Below are positions 11,468 to 26,118 of a DNA stretch of 64,000 nt, one piece after another (within the stretch, counting starts at the first letter, position 1; every line of letters starts with the position of its first letter). The notes under the pieces were generated by a model, which was given only the letters and a program-made list of their open reading frames with translations, was not told the DNA's origin and ran no database searches. The stretch spans positions 97,039,322 through 97,103,321 of the forward strand of contig OZ023274.1 in NCBI GenBank assembly GCA_964007475.1. The letters run 5' to 3'. A program made the translations under genes and the position numbers. The stretch is from Hybos culiciformis. Taxonomy: Eukaryota; Arthropoda; Insecta; Diptera; Hybotidae.

Positions 11468-11525
11468 TGACCTGGGTTAACCTGACTCAACCTGGGTTAA
11501 CCTGGGTTAACCTGACTCAACCCAA
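11468..11525 (+). repeat. short tandem repeat of GGGTTAACCTG units
   Basis: Four to five partly interleaved units of ACCTGGGTTA and ACCTGACTCA. It begins an insertion specific to copy A (about 11466-11740), which also contains TTCAACCAC and CGACTCAACCACGG motifs further on. Copy B carries a different insertion at the corresponding position. Class of element not determined. Confidence 0.55.
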
Positions 11526-12354
11526 GAAATTCGCTCGGTTAAGTTTACTCTATTCATGTAAACGGTTAACCCGGTTTAAAATAAGCAACAGGTGTTTGTT
11601 TTGTTTGTTTTTTGTTGTTGTTTTCAAACTCAATTCAACCACAGTTCAACCATATGCTTTTCGACTACATCATGTAAACACTTGACCTCTTTTCAACCAC
11701 ATTTCGACTCAACCACGGTTGGACTATCGTGTAAACTAGGTAATAGGTATTGATTTCAAAATAAAATATAATATCGTGTTGACTGTTAAAAAAAATTTAA
11801 TATAAAAATAGTAGCTGTCTTCATGATAATCAAATTTGCAATAATTTACCGATTCTGGGAAAGGGGTTCGAGGATATTATTTTAAAATTTTAATGGTACT
11901 GGTATCTAAAAAGGTTTAGAACCACTAACTCTTGTCTATGCCTACGTTATTATAAACAAAGAAATATATATGGAAAGAACTTTTTCAGCTTAAAATGATA
12001 AGTAAAATAATATACTAACTGTGAAAAGTGTCACAATATATATTTACTGTGATTTAATATCAACCTTTTTCTTTACATCTTTTATGAATTTTAAAGAAAT
12101 TCATACATAATAGTTATATAATATTAATAATTTGTTTTTTTTGAATCTTCAAGGAAAAGAATGATATGTAAAAGATAATTTTTATAAGTATATTTAATAT
12201 TTAAATTACAAACAAAAAAAAAAAAGAACTAAAAGATGTTTTTAATATTAATTTTTTTAATATCTTAATATTTCCAACTTCTTATAAGAAATATTTGATA
12301 TAAATAATGAATTTTTAATTTTAGTAACAAACGTGATATAATTTTAAACATTTT

Positions 12355-12423
12355 TTTTTTTTATTTATTTATTTTATTTTATTTTATTTTATTTTATTTT
12401 ATTTTATTTATTTATTTTTTTTT
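12355..12423. repeat. ATTTT/ATTT microsatellite
   Basis: About seven ATTTT units flanked by ATTT units and T runs. It lies at the end of duplication copy A and just 3' of the last Fak-like exon. Confidence 0.85.
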
Positions 12424-12454
12424 AAACATCATTTGAAAAATTTTTAATTCTTAC

Positions 12455-13432
<978 letters not shown>

Positions 13433-13488
13433 GCAATTTTTTTGATTCTAAATAACTTAAGGCGGTGTTCCTAGTCTAACAAGTAATA

Positions 13489-14076
13489 ATGCGTTACTAT
13501 CCTACAAGAGATTGTGATTTTTATATTGAAAAATTATATCCTTGGGATAAGAAACGAGAACGTACTCCTACATGGAAAAATCATCCAAATCGGCCAAGTA
13601 TTTATTGGAAAGAATTGGAAGGAAAGAAGATAGTGAAGTGTCCAAATCTCGAAAAAAAACCAGAAGAACCAGATGAAGATTCTTTTTTCGTAAGAGTGAA
13701 AGGCCCAATTGATCCACCCCCTCCATTGAAAACAATTCCATATTATCGTGATATTGCTGGTTCAAAAATGAAAATAATTCATGATAAAGATTTATATTTC
13801 GAGAATTGGCCGAAAAAACGACCGCTTGACAATCCGATTATAAAAGTTAAAAAATTTTATGAAGGACCTAAACCGTTAAACCTAAAGCAAGCTCGAGAAA
13901 AAAAAGCTGCTGATTTGGCAGCTGAATTAGCAGCTGAACAAGCTGCTAAAGAAGCTTGTCTGGCGGCAGCCAAATTTGCCAAAGAATACGGCAAAGATCC
14001 CGCCACTCCTTTGCCTTGGAAAAGGAAATGTTATCCTTGCGAATGTGAATGCGTTTGTCCTCCAATTGAGTGTTAA
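13489..14076 (+). CDS. orphan Lys/Pro-rich protein with Cys-rich tail, copy B (195 aa)
   Basis: Paralog of the gene at 8971-9552, same strand and intronless. It begins MRYYPTRDCDFYIEKLYPW. The segment after WKEL is replaced (EGKKIVKCPNLEKKPEEPDE instead of the Lys-rich insert of copy A) and there is one extra Pro in GPIDPPPP. The rest (SFFVRVKG, YYRDIAGSKMK, YFENWPKKRPLDNPIIKVKK, the Ala-rich helix and CYPCECECVCPPIEC) is nearly the same. The start codon lies about 55 bp from the broken Fak-like exon, on the opposite strand. No known domain was recognised. Sperm structural or chromatin-type proteins can have similar Lys/Cys bias, but that is only a guess. Confidence 0.8.
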   Translation: MRYYPTRDCDFYIEKLYPWDKKRERTPTWKNHPNRPSIYWKELEGKKIVKCPNLEKKPEEPDEDSFFVRVKGPIDPPPPLKTIPYYRDIAGSKMKIIHDKDLYFENWPKKRPLDNPIIKVKKFYEGPKPLNLKQAREKKAADLAAELAAEQAAKEACLAAAKFAKEYGKDPATPLPWKRKCYPCECECVCPPIEC

Positions 14077-15726
14077 TAGCAGCCGCTTTCTACACCAACA
14101 CTGAGGGTTTTGATTCAAAATTATAAATTTTTCGATGCTAGATGAAAGGGGCTCTTGCAGTAAAAAAAAAGCAGCCTTAGAAGCATTAAAAAATTAATAT
14201 TAAAATGTGGTCTATTAAGATAGCTCATTTTTTTGAATCTCAGCGGTTTTTCATTTTTGTTTTTTAAATCTCGATTTTTTAGATCTCAGTTTTTAAAACC
14301 TTGTTTTTTAAAAATTTCGCGCTAGGTTTAAAAATTTTCATTTTTATGAAAAATTCTGCGTTATTTTGTAAATCAATGTAAGAAACAAAAATATTCCTTT
14401 TTAAAGTATAGGTATGTTTCTGTTCTTTTACATTGATTTTAAAAATAAAGAATTTCAAAACGAAATTTTTAAAAGCGAAATTTTAAAAAACAACATTTTA
14501 AAAACAGAGAATTTCAAAAAACGAGATTTAAAAGAACCAGATTTTGCAAACGAAGTTTGTTTAATTTATTTAGCTAGATATTGTTTATTGTAAAAAAAAA
14601 ATATAAAAAAAATAAATACAAATTGATTTATTAAAGACTTTGATCTTCTAAATAAAATGAAATGTCAGTCAGTACAGAGTTTTTTTCCTTTTCGGGTCAG
14701 TTTAAAACTCAAAATGCTGAATAATTAAAAATAAATATTTCATATTGTTTGTTTAATCAAGAATTTTATTTTACATCATTACTCCCTCCTCATAAAATCT
14801 ATCAAATTTAAAAGAAAGATTCCTAAAATTAAAATTACTTAACGTTGAAAATTTGTAAGATTATTGCAGAAAATTTTCTAAAAATAGAATAATTTTTCCT
14901 ACAATTGATTGAAAGTAGAAATAAATCAGAAATTCAAATAATCAATGTCTGTACAAGAATAATGTAATAAAAATGTTACAATAATTTAAATATTAAATAA
15001 AAAATAAAAGAAAGTATAGGATTGTTAATTTAATTACTAATAATTCTGTCAATTTAACATTTTTTTGTAACATGTAAATTCCTCTAGAGTCTAAATTACT
15101 TAAAACTGTTTTAAAACGAAAAAAAAATTAGATCTCTTTGGTCTCGTTTCGGTGTTATCATTGACTTTTTTCCCCCAGCAAAAGTGTGAAAAATATTTCT
15201 TTTTTTATTTCCTTTTTCTATTTTCTATGTTGAAATAAATCAAATGAAAATTTTTGCTGCAAAGCAAAAATATTTTTTATATATTTTTTATAAAATATTC
15301 AACCAGGATATTTTTCTTTCGAAGACATTTATAAAAACCAAAGATTTTTTCTAGGAAATAAAACCTCGAAAATTTTCATTGTAATGTAATGTAACAGAAA
15401 ATCCATGTAATTAATTATATTTTTCAAAAAGGTAAATAAAATGTATAGAAATAATTTTATATTTATATATAAACTATAATATGTATAATACCAAAGTTAA
15501 TACACCTATATATACATTCTACATATAACATAATACATATAATGTTATTTTAAATAATACTTGTTACTTTTATATTTCTAAGGCTAAAGATAAAATTATA
15601 CTTGACATATGTACATATTACGACTAAGATTTGGAACATTTCGTTTTGTATATATGTTAAGTAAAAAAATATTTCTGCTAATTTATTAATTTTTTTTTTT
15701 GGGATAAAAAGGTTATATGTTATGTT
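14077..15726. other. 3' flank of orphan gene copy B
   Basis: Non-coding sequence matching the corresponding flank of copy A, including the foldback at 14240-14550. It lacks the 285-bp MITE found in copy A. Confidence 0.65.
14240..14550. repeat. foldback downstream of orphan gene copy B
   Basis: Same inverted-repeat structure as at 9770-10075: AAATCAATGTAAGAAACA pairs with TGTTTCTGTTCTTTTACATTG. It is conserved in position relative to the gene stop in both copies. Confidence 0.55.
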
Positions 15727-16493
15727 ATAGTAGATTACAATACATGTTAAGAAAATTTGTTATTCTTGCGAGTTGTGTATACACACAAACACATAGACAC
15801 GAGTCATGTTTATATCACGAGAACGAAGGTCGAGTGATATAATATTGACTCGTGTCTATGTGTTTGTGTGTATACACAACGAGCTGTATAACAAATTTGA
15901 TTAACATGTATTGTATACTGCTTTAATGTGCATGGGAGAGGTAGTTGCAAAGAGAGAATATAGAGATAATTTATAATAAAAAATAAAGATAAAAGAAATG
16001 GAGGGAAATATTCCACGTTAATCATTCTTTAATTTCCCTTTCTTTTACAGATAAAAGAAGATTTGTGAAATATTCCACGTTAATTCTTCTTTAATTTCTC
16101 TTTCTTTTGCAGATAAAAGAGGATTTGGGAAATATTCCACGTTCATTCTTCTTTAATTTCTCTTTCTTTTGCAGATAAAAGAGGATTTGGGAAATATTCC
16201 ACGTTAATTTTATTTATTTTATTTCTTTCTTTTAGAGATAAAAGGAAAAAAGAGAAATATTGTGAGTTTTAGTGATATTATTTTTGTTTATAGTATAACG
16301 CAGTTCAAAATGAAGAATGTAAATACAATATAGAGCAATGTAAATACAATTTACATCACAGGGAAATAAATGTAAATACAATTTACATTCCTCTATAATT
16401 GCATGTGTATTGATGCATGTAATGGACCATTTACCGAGCTAAATTTGCGAATGTAAATACAACTTACCGAAGCCATGCGCATTAAAAATACTT
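15727..16493. mobile_element. foldback element, copy 1 of a two-member family
   Basis: Begins TAGTAGATTACAATACATG. It contains a strong hairpin: GTGTATACACACAAACACAT with ACACGAGTCA at about 15775-15808, mirrored by TGACTCGTGTCTATGTGTTTG at about 15846-15880, with ATATCACGAG/CGAGTGATAT at the tip. After TTTAATGTGCATGGGAGAGG come four 62-bp tandem repeats, then a tail ending CCATGCGCATTAAAAAT, the inverse of the TTTAATGTGCATGG just after the hairpin. A relative at about 52207-52716 shares the start, the hairpin, the GGGAGAGGTAGTTGCAAAGA block and the tail. Exact ends uncertain. Confidence 0.65.
16005..16253 (+). repeat. tandem repeat, 4 copies of a 62-bp unit
   Basis: Units start at 16005, 16067, 16129 and 16191, each with GAAATATTCCACGTT, then TCTTTAATTTC, TCTTTCTTTTGCAGATAAAAG and AGGATTTGG. 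The last copy is degenerate. The array is inside the foldback element and absent from its relative near 52.4 kb. Confidence 0.9.
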
Positions 16494-17860
16494 ACCTAAT
16501 TATTTTGTGAATGGGAATATTTTTGTTTCACCTTCGAATAATTTACATACACATATGTATATAATTAAGGCGTTATTTGTTATGTATTTGTTTAAATATA
16601 TCATAGGTATTGATTCGAAAATTAAATATAATATTGTGTTCCGGTTTAATAATTTATATTGAATAAAGAGAAATGGAATTTATTTGACTGTTAAAAAAAA
16701 TTCAATAAGTAAAAGCAGCCCATTTTATTATAAACAAAGAAATATATATGGAAAGAACTTTTTCAGCTTAAAATGATAAGTAAAATAATATACTAAAAGT
16801 GTCACAATACTCACAATATATATTTACTGTGATGTAATATAAACCTTTTTCCTTATATCTTTTATGAATTTTAAAGAAATTCATACATAATAGTTATATA
16901 ATATTAATAATTTGTTTTTTTTTGAATCTTCAAGGAAAAGAATGATATGTAAAAGACAATTTTTATAAGTATATTAAATATTTAAATTACAAACCAAAAA
17001 AAAAAAAACTAAAAGATGCTTTTAATATTATTTTTTTAATATCTTAATATTTCTAACTTCTTATAAGAAATATTTGATATAAATAATGAATTTTTAATTT
17101 TAGTAACAAACGTGATATAATTTTAAACATGTGTCACACTATCCTAAATATAAACTTGTAATTCTTATACACAAAACATTTTTCTATTCCTAATGGATTA
17201 AGCTGGATAGATTATTTTAATGTGCATTTGTTTGTTTGTTGACTTAGGGATAGATACAAGATATCCGGAAAAATTATATACGATATATTATATATAATAT
17301 AATTTGTAATATTCTTATATTCTCTTTATGTGTGAAATTGCCAAATAAGAGAATTAATAATATAGAAAACTGTCCGATAAAATTGATTTTGAAAGTTATT
17401 ACAATAATTTTTTTTTAATGTTATTAATATTTTTTCCCCAAAAGAAAAATAAACAAAACAAAAATTAGTAAGAAATTGAACGCAAAATCTAAAAATACCA
17501 CACATAGTAGGTACCTTCCTAAATATAGGAACAAACAACAAAAAAATGCTTATTTAGATTAATGATTTTCAAAATCGTTCACTGTCTCAAAAACAAAAAT
17601 GTTTTTGAATTAGTTTACAGGGTTTTTTACAATGCAAAAAAATTACAACAAATACCGCATTTAAAATATATAAAATATCTCAAATGAAGAACGAACTTAA
17701 AAATAAGTTAAGCTGGCTTACGGGGATGATTCAAACTAAGCATTAATCATCGTCAATTATTCAAAAATAGCAGTAGTGTTTATAGCTTTCATACACTATA
17801 ATTTTTAATTCTACCTTCTACCTCCAGGAAAATAAAACGTACAGGAATTAATTTCAATTT

Positions 17861-17985
17861 TCAGCGATAAAGATTGAGCGGATATATAAGTAGTTCATTG
17901 TTTTTGTTGTTTATCAACAATTTCAGCGATAACGATTCTGCGGATATATAAATATATAGTTCATTATTTTTGTTTTTTTATCAAC
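17861..17985 (+). repeat. two-copy tandem repeat, 62-bp spacing
   Basis: TCAGCGATAAAGATTGAGCG at 17861 recurs as TCAGCGATAACGATTCTGCG at 17923. In both copies it is followed by GATATATAA, a TAGTTCATT block, a T-rich run and TTATCAAC. The copies are imperfect. Confidence 0.8.
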
Positions 17986-20900
17986 GTAAAAATAAATTAA
18001 AATTTATATGAAACCCTGTATTTTTGTGCTGGAATGTTCAAAACATATGAATTTTTTTTTTTAATCTTTCACGGATGATTGAACAATAGAAAAAAAAATT
18101 AATCAAATATAATGATTTGTTCAAGTTCCATATTATAACTTTGATTGCATATTTGTTATACATGTATAATTTAAAGCAAATTAGAATACATATATATGAG
18201 GATACAAGCTGCATAAAAACAACATTCAAAGCTAATTCGCTTGTTCTTTAATGAATGAAAAATTCGATAAATTAGAACGGCACTTGTATTTGCAACCTTA
18301 ATTGATAGACATATTTGATGTTATGACAATTTAAAATCCAAATGAATTGAATGACTTGATCATTTTATTTTATTTAGCTAAATTTAAAAAAAAAATCTTT
18401 TACAGTGCAAATATTTACAGATTTTTGAACTTAACTTCAAGTTATTATCAATTTCATTCGTATTAAAATAAACATATCAGAGCCGTTTTAAGGTGATTCT
18501 AAATTCCTTTAATATAATAATCTTTTCTAAATTAACATCTCTTATCAATCGCTGCGAGCATATTAATTGACAAAATTATATGATGTTAAAAATAATACCC
18601 GATAAAACAAAATTGAAAAAAATATTTAACATAGTATATGTATATATTTAATAACATTTTTTTAGATCACAAAAACATAACATTTTCACAAAAAAAAAAA
18701 CATTTATAAAAATATCTGATTTGATTTTATTCGTTAAACTTGGAGGCAACTAGGATATTTGTTTTTCCAAATTCACTTCATACCCAATGAACAATATATT
18801 AATATGAAGGTGAAAGCATAGTACTAACTATTTCGGCGGCACTTAAGTTACAGGAAATTATTTATTTTTATTTAATTGATCTTTGAAATTAGATATTAGA
18901 AAAAACTTCAAGAGTTCGTAAACTTTATATATTATTTTTAAAAAATAATATTTAATAAAATTTAATTAGAAAGTGAACCTATAATTAATAATCAACTTCA
19001 AAATTTATATGCCAATTTCTGGTAATTGAATATTTTTTTAACATCTAACATATCTGTTTTGATAAATAAATCCAACTTCTTATAATTCAAACTAATGCTA
19101 GCTGTGCTTTTTGATCAAAGTTTCATATAACATGAATAAACAATTATTAAATCTTTAATGTACATTCACACACAATGAACATATTTTTATATACTGATAT
19201 ATATAAATACAAAAATTTCATTATCACCCGGCATATCGTATACATATATTGTTAAGTACATACATATCTTGTCTAAATAAAAAGGAAAATCCTTAATGAT
19301 GTCCATTTGATTTAGGGATAACCATAATAATATTGTTATGTAATTTCTTTTCTTTTGGGTATATATTATTAGTTTTTCAGAATTGTATAAGAAAAGATAT
19401 TATGTCTAAAATAAACATTTCTAAAAACATTTTCTCTGAAATTACTATTTTGAGTTGTGGTTTTGATATTAATTTGAGTAAAATATGATTAAAATTTTGT
19501 ATGTGTTGTATATATTAAGTAGTTTTCCAAAAATTTGATATGCTCTTTAAATTTGGTTTTAATGAAAAAATAATAGTTTACATTTAAAAGAAATATACAT
19601 ATCTTAATTTTGTTTAAACTTATTTTTATTTTTTCATAGGATATAACTTCTTGTGTTTACTATAGTTTTAAGGATGCTTTGCAAAAATTTGATATGCATT
19701 CTTTTGCACAAGCCTATAATGGAGAAAAATTTAATTTTTTTAATTTTTTTTTCTTATTCAGAAACTTGTTGCCAAATAATATTAATTTTTTTTTTATTGC
19801 GTCACCCGTAACCCAATCAAAAACATGCAAACCGATGCTAAAAAAGTATCACTTTAATAAATAAATAGCTCGCGTATATCTTTACGAACGTATAATAATT
19901 TTTATTTATACACAACAGTTTGGCAAACGATGAATGTAAACTTTTATAAAAGTCGATAATATAAATCAAATTTACTACGTATACTTTTATATTGAAAAAA
20001 TTTCTTATAAACAAATATTATTATAGTGCGATAAAGATCCAGTGTCGCATTTTTGGCTGTTCAAAAAGTATCAGTTGTTCAAAAGAAAAAACTAACCTGT
20101 CTGAGCTATTAAGTTTCAAAATGGATGAAAATGTTCCTTATAATTTTATTTACAAAATAATGATTATGCGTACCAGTATAAAAAATACTGAATAAATAAT
20201 TTAAACTCATTTTTATTGTTAAATATTTTCAATAAAATAAAATTCTGATTGAAATATGTACAAAAATTCTAAATAATTATTATGCTATTGACAGAATTTG
20301 TGCGTAATTTTATATCTTTGTTAATCAAAAATTCATTATTGCACAAAAAAAAAAAACCGGTGTCAAATTTTGTTTTATGTGGTATGTTATCAGTCGTATA
20401 GTACTGGAGTACATCATTACATTTGTGCGAGTCATTTTATACCGACTGAAAATCATAACCAAAAAATAGTTTTCCGCTAATACATACGCATAATCTCAAA
20501 AATCGTCCCATAATTGAAGAATAATTTTTTTAACTACTTTCATCTGGTTTCACCTTAGACTCCACGGCTAGTCGTTAGTGCGGCTCATTTTATTGATTAT
20601 TTAATTTAATTAATTACTATAAAATTAAAGTCATTCGACATAAAATTCCTCGAAAAAATTCAACGCTACTATTGTTTTGTGGTGGAAAACAGGAGAACAA
20701 TATATAATTAATTTATAATATTTTTCGTTTAGAAATATCATGATCTGAATTACATATTGTGTTTTTATTATATAAATTATAGTAGGTATTCGCGCATATT
20801 ATTTATTATAAATTTTAAAAGTTAAAATAAATTACCATAGTGAATTGAAAAAGTGAAAAGCTATAAATAATAAAGTTATAATATGTATTATATTAGGTAT

Positions 20901-21141
20901 TCATTTTTCAAGATAAATTCTATGTTTTTCTTTTTAAACACGTGATTTAAAATCAAATTAAATTTATTTGAGCAATATAATGTACACATGAACATATAAA
21001 TGTATCGTTAAGTTTTTGTTTATCAGGAACATGTTATGAATTTTATGCTATGAATTTTATGTTATAGGTTTTTTTATCGTTATTATTAAGCTGGATTTGC
21101 ACCATAGAGCAAATACAATTTGCTGAAAAACAGAAAGTCAG

Positions 21142-21241
21142 ATAATTTTCATAATAAAATCTCATATGTGTGCTCGATGTATGCTAATAAGGCTGCTTCA
21201 TCCTCACATATGTGTCACTGTGAACGGTGGCTGGGATGATG
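21142..21241 (+). other. candidate isolated exon (weak GAS2-like look)
   Basis: An open 100-bp plus-strand stretch between a possible acceptor (GTCAG, ending 21141) and a possible donor (GTTAGT at 21242). The frame includes CARCMLIRLLHPHICVTVNG followed by GWDDG, in a G/C-richer patch. The VxVxGGW pattern recalls the core of GAS2 domains (VRVGGGW), but that is a short resemblance. It could be chance or an old repeat. Confidence 0.2.
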
Positions 21242-24200
21242 GTTAGTTAATTTAAAGAAATAATAATCTATTATGACAGAACAGAACTTCATTTGAAAAT
21301 TATAAATGACGAATATTCTATAGTGATCAAAATTTAATATTTGGAAATATTGACATCATATTGATCAGCAGATTTTCTTAATACAATAATATGTTTCCCT
21401 TATATTTATGTATATAATTTCATTTATAATACATTCAAAAAATCACATCCTAAACAGAAAATGTCTGAAACAGAATAAACTGATTTAATGTTAAAGTGCT
21501 TGAATGAAAAATATCTTTCCATGAAATGAGTTGATTAATAGTAATTTTTAATACATTGCTTTCAATCAAATTTAGTTATTATGATTTATTGACAAATAAC
21601 ATATACTTAATCGAATTTAAAATTATATTATTTCTTTTTCTATCAAAATCAGATAAATATCTTTTCAGAATAATTTTTTTTTTAAATATTATATTATGAT
21701 ATTATATTATGGATAAATTATGTATATATGGGTACATGTTTTCCATAATTATCTACATACTATCAAATCAAACGGAAATAGAAAAAAGGAAATACTTTGT
21801 ACTTAAAGATAGAAGAAAAAAACCAAGTTAGTTTTCTAATTGACAATTTTAATAATTTTTTTGATTGATTCTATACTCAAAGATTTATTTTATAAACTTT
21901 AATAATATATCATAGTTAAGTTTCTTTAATTTTCTTCTACAAGTCTATAATTTCTTTCTGCCAAAAATTTAAAGGATCTGCGATTTTAAAGTTTTACAGA
22001 AATATTTAAAAAATTTACATAAAAATCAACAATTTTATTTTCATATCGTATTTTTATTTCAGTAATTTTTAATCCGATTTTGCTATATGGTTGTCATGTT
22101 TTTTGAATTTTACTAATATAATAACAAACATAGAATTGATATGATGATATTTTTGTTTTGATTGATTTTATGATTTGTTTATTTATTTATTTATTTTTTT
22201 TTTTTTTCAAATAAAAATCGCATCAGGTGTAAGTCAATTTATAAATTTATAAAATAATGATTCCATTATATAACACTGTTCAACATCAAGTAAAAATGTT
22301 TTCGTGTTCATTGAGCATCTGAAATCATATGAAAAAGATTATTCTTATTTACTGGGGTTTTTGTTTTTTTTTTAGATATTTAAAAGAAAAACAAGTAGGT
22401 ATTAAAAATCATTATAAAAATGGCACATGATGTCGTCAATATCATACAGGACTGTATTATCATTATGAATCCTCTTCACAATAAATAAAAATAATAAAAT
22501 AACATCAATTTCTCTATTATGAGATTCATATGTATTATTATTAAATTTTTGGTTAAAATGTTAATTTTCTTAATTTTTTTTGATTTAGTTAAGATTTACG
22601 TATTTACACAAGCTGAGTTAGGGAGGTATTTCTTGTATTAATATGATTTATTTGAATTCTTCTTAATCTAAGAAAAAATTTCAAGTTTGTCAACATTATT
22701 TTTATTACATTTTTGTAATAATTTTATAATATTTGGTGAAAGAAATATTTTGAAATATTTAAAGCAAAAAAATATATATATATTTAAACCTTAATTCTTT
22801 TAGCATATTTATTTATGCTTTCGTTTCATTTTAGTACACCCAGATCAACTTTCAATAAAACTTTATCAAAAATGAAAAATTATTCTGACCTTTTTGTTTT
22901 TTTTTTTTTATTTATTTTTTCTTAATTGGACAAAATGTTAATTGAAAATAATATAAATAACCTCTATTTTTTAGAAAAACGAATTAATGAAATATTGTGA
23001 ATTTAAAGAAATTTCGTTCTTGCTTTGCTCGGAAGTTCTTTTAATGTTCAAATATTTATGAAATTTTTTATTTCATGGTCAACAAAATTTTAATTTATAG
23101 AGTCCCAAAATGGGCACACGAGACTTTGTATGTTAGAGTTTCTGAGCACAGATCGTGATGCAGGCACAGATCAGATGTAACTGCAACTAACGCCTGAAAA
23201 TCCGTTATCTAGGTTGTTAGCTAGGTTATAAATAAAAATAAAATAAAATAAAATGTTCTATTTAATGCCTACATTTCATACTCATTAACTCCAACAGATC
23301 ATTGGAAAATTTTGTATATTACGGATTTTCTGGACAGGGCTTATATCATAGATCACCTCTATTTCGACTAGCCCCAAAATTCAAAAATAAAAATAAAACT
23401 ACCTCCTGTTTACATCTGATCGCGACAAAAATGACGATATAAAATATTTTGCCTATGTAACCTAAATTTATATTTTTTTTAGAATAATTTATATTTTAAC
23501 AAAATATTGGTTTCACAAAAATAAAGTATTCATTCATACCTATAAATAGAAATAAACAAAAAAAAAAATAAATTTTAAGATTATTTGTCAAAAAGGAAAG
23601 TATACATAGTATCACAGAAAAATATGGGTATAGTACAGTATGTATCGCACATAGATATTGAATTGTATAATTTATCTATATGCCTATATAAAATGCAAAA
23701 TCATAAGAATTTATCTTTTGATTATGAAAAAGAAATATCTTATTTAAGGAATGTATATTTTTCTACCTACTGAGGAAATATAATTTTCATTTTCAATTTA
23801 TATAATTATATAAAGTACAGAAATAAAATAGGTTTTTCATAAAGATTTTCATTCCCACAATCATAAATTTCTCATTTTTTTTAAATTTTTTCCATTTTTT
23901 TTTGTTTCAGCCATTAATCAAAGAAATTTAATTTTAAATTAGAATTTTTTTTTTTTCCTTTCACCCAAAATATCTTTCCACGAATTATTTTTTTGGCCGC
24001 CAATAACATATACAGTTTTGAGATATCGCATAATTACTGAGAATTATGCTGTTCCTTCAATCAAACAATGAATGCTCAAGATCAGAAGTTTAAACTTATA
24101 AACATAAAAAAAAAAAAACATAAGAAAAATTATTTTTCTTGAAGAATCTTTACACTCCAGAAAATTTATTGATATTTCCATTAAGGAAATTAATAGAAAA

Positions 24201-26118
24201 AAAGTTTTTGTTTTTTTTTAATTTTAAATAAATCATTATAAACATAATAATAATATAATCTGTCAACCTGAAGGAAAAAAAAAAAAAAGAAAAAACAACA
24301 AAATGTTTTCCTTTTAATTTTCTTTTAGTGTAAGTTAAAAATTACATCGCTAAACTTTTCTCTTAAATAAATAAATTATGCAGACTAAAAATAATTAACT
24401 TTTGACAGAGAGAGAATTAAAAAAAAGTTTCTTAATCGATAATTTTGTTTTGCTTGATGTATTTTTTTTTTTTTTTAAAGAAAAATTTATTTTGAAACCA
24501 TAAGTCAAAGTTTTTTTTTTTTTTTTTTTTTTTTAATTAAATATACAAAATATTCTTCTTTCCTAACTCTTTTCATAGTGTTCAACTTAAAGTTAAAGAA
24601 CTTTTTCTTTTTTAATTAAATTTTTTTTTTATTATTATACCTGTTGACAAAAGTCAATAATTTTTGTATCAGCGTAAAGTTTGTTTTTTTAATTTCTTTA
24701 TATGTTTCTATATATACCATATCATTGCTACTTAGTTAGTATTTATTCGTAATAAGATCATAAAATTTCTAAAGAGCAAAAAAGCATAAAAATTTATCTT
24801 ATAAATTTAACAGTCTAACTTTTGCACTATCGTTCTTTTGAATATCTACTTCCATAACTTTAGAGTTCAAACTTTATGTTGTGCATTTTTTACGACACGG
24901 GAAAGCAATTAACATAGAAGAGAAAAAAAAAAGATATAAATGTTTAAATTATTAATTAAATAACACGTACTAAATCTATAAAAAAAAATTTTAATCAATA
25001 GTTTAATAATATTTACTAATTATAACATTTTTAACTAAAAATATAAAAATTCAACGAAATCCAGACCCTAGTCCGAATACTTGGATACAAGCAAATCATT
25101 TTTTTAATTTCCTCTAATCGACTTTTATTTAGTTCAGGGATTCGAGCTGAAGGATGAAAATTGATTTCGATTAAAATTATTGGTAGTATCTGTGTAGAGT
25201 TGTTTGACGAACTTAGTTTCTTCGCCTCTAATTGTGCCTAAGTTTAAGACTAGAGCTAGGATTTTAAGCGCAATTGTTAATTTTAAATTTGAAATGTGGA
25301 AAACTGTCTCCATTATAAACTTCATTTATAAGATATATTGTTCTGTATTTGTTTACTACATTTTATAAACAATAAGCTTTTATGCTAATTTAAAGAGAGT
25401 TTAACCCAGAAAGTGACAATAAATTATTGTTTTTATTCCATCGCTTGTTTTACCAACTATAATGTAATATTTAGTAATTTTAATGTAGGTATATTTTTTT
25501 TTAAATATAGTGAATATAAGTTAATTTTCTAAAGAATATATTTTCATTCAGCTTTTTTTATCAAAAATATTGCAATACGGTCATGGTCATAAAACTTAAA
25601 ACTATGTATATGTACTCATAATATGGTTTTTTTAGAAAGTTAAGATAAAAATCTCTTCACATGAAAAAGTTTTAATGGCATTTATATTTTCTAAAAAAAA
25701 GAAAAGAAAAAAGAAAAGAAAAATAAATACATATATCTTAATTAATTTTTATAGCATTCATTTATATTATTTTTTAACTTTTTTACTTTATTCAATAATG
25801 GGTTTTCAATTTAACTTTAATTTTATTTTTCTTTAATTTTTTTCTTATACACTTAATTTTGTAAAAAAAAAAAATATTTCTCAATTTTAAATTTATTGCA
25901 GAATTAAAGTATTTAAAAGAAAAATTTTTTTTTTGTTTTTGGTAGTAATTTTAAATTTATGTTCGATTTATGTTTCAGTTATTTTCATATATTGTGATTA
26001 AGGAAGTATTGAAATTTATTTTTTTTGTTTAACATTACACAACTACCGAATTACTCAATGTAGTTTTGGTTTGTACTTAGTTTTTATATACCAACAATCA
26101 ATTGTACTTAATCGCTTA

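Larger units (their letters stand above)
8740..12345. repeat. segmental duplication, copy A
   Basis: Matches copy B (13225-17128) in the same orientation. Shared parts are a Fak-like exon start (AATCCATAATCAGCAAGCTT against AATCCAAAATCAGCAAGCTG), adjacent intron sequence, an orphan gene, its 3' flank with a foldback, and a long tail ending TAACAAACGTGATATAATTTTAAACAT. Copy A lacks the truncated catalytic-loop exon present in copy B. It carries its own insertions at 11025-11309 and about 11466-11740, plus about 130 bp of extra sequence near 11810-11940. Boundaries are approximate. Confidence 0.85.
9553..12454. other. 3' flank of the copy A orphan gene, no further gene
   Basis: Non-coding part of copy A. 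It holds a foldback downstream of the gene (9770-10075), a 285-bp insertion absent from copy B (11025-11309), a tandem GGGTTAACCTG-type repeat (11468-11525) and, beyond the duplication end, an ATTTT microsatellite (12355-12423). Open frames at 10454-10699 and 10627-10845 have no recognisable content. Confidence 0.6.

Noticed and set aside
23100..23420. G/C-richer stretch with an inverted CAGATGTAAC/GTTTACATCTG pair
   Set aside because: Looks like a degraded repeat, but no ends or target duplication could be defined.
25060..25330. Possible retroelement fragment on the minus strand (ELNKSRLEEIKKMICLY in a second frame)
   Set aside because: Too short, with no recognised motif; could be chance.
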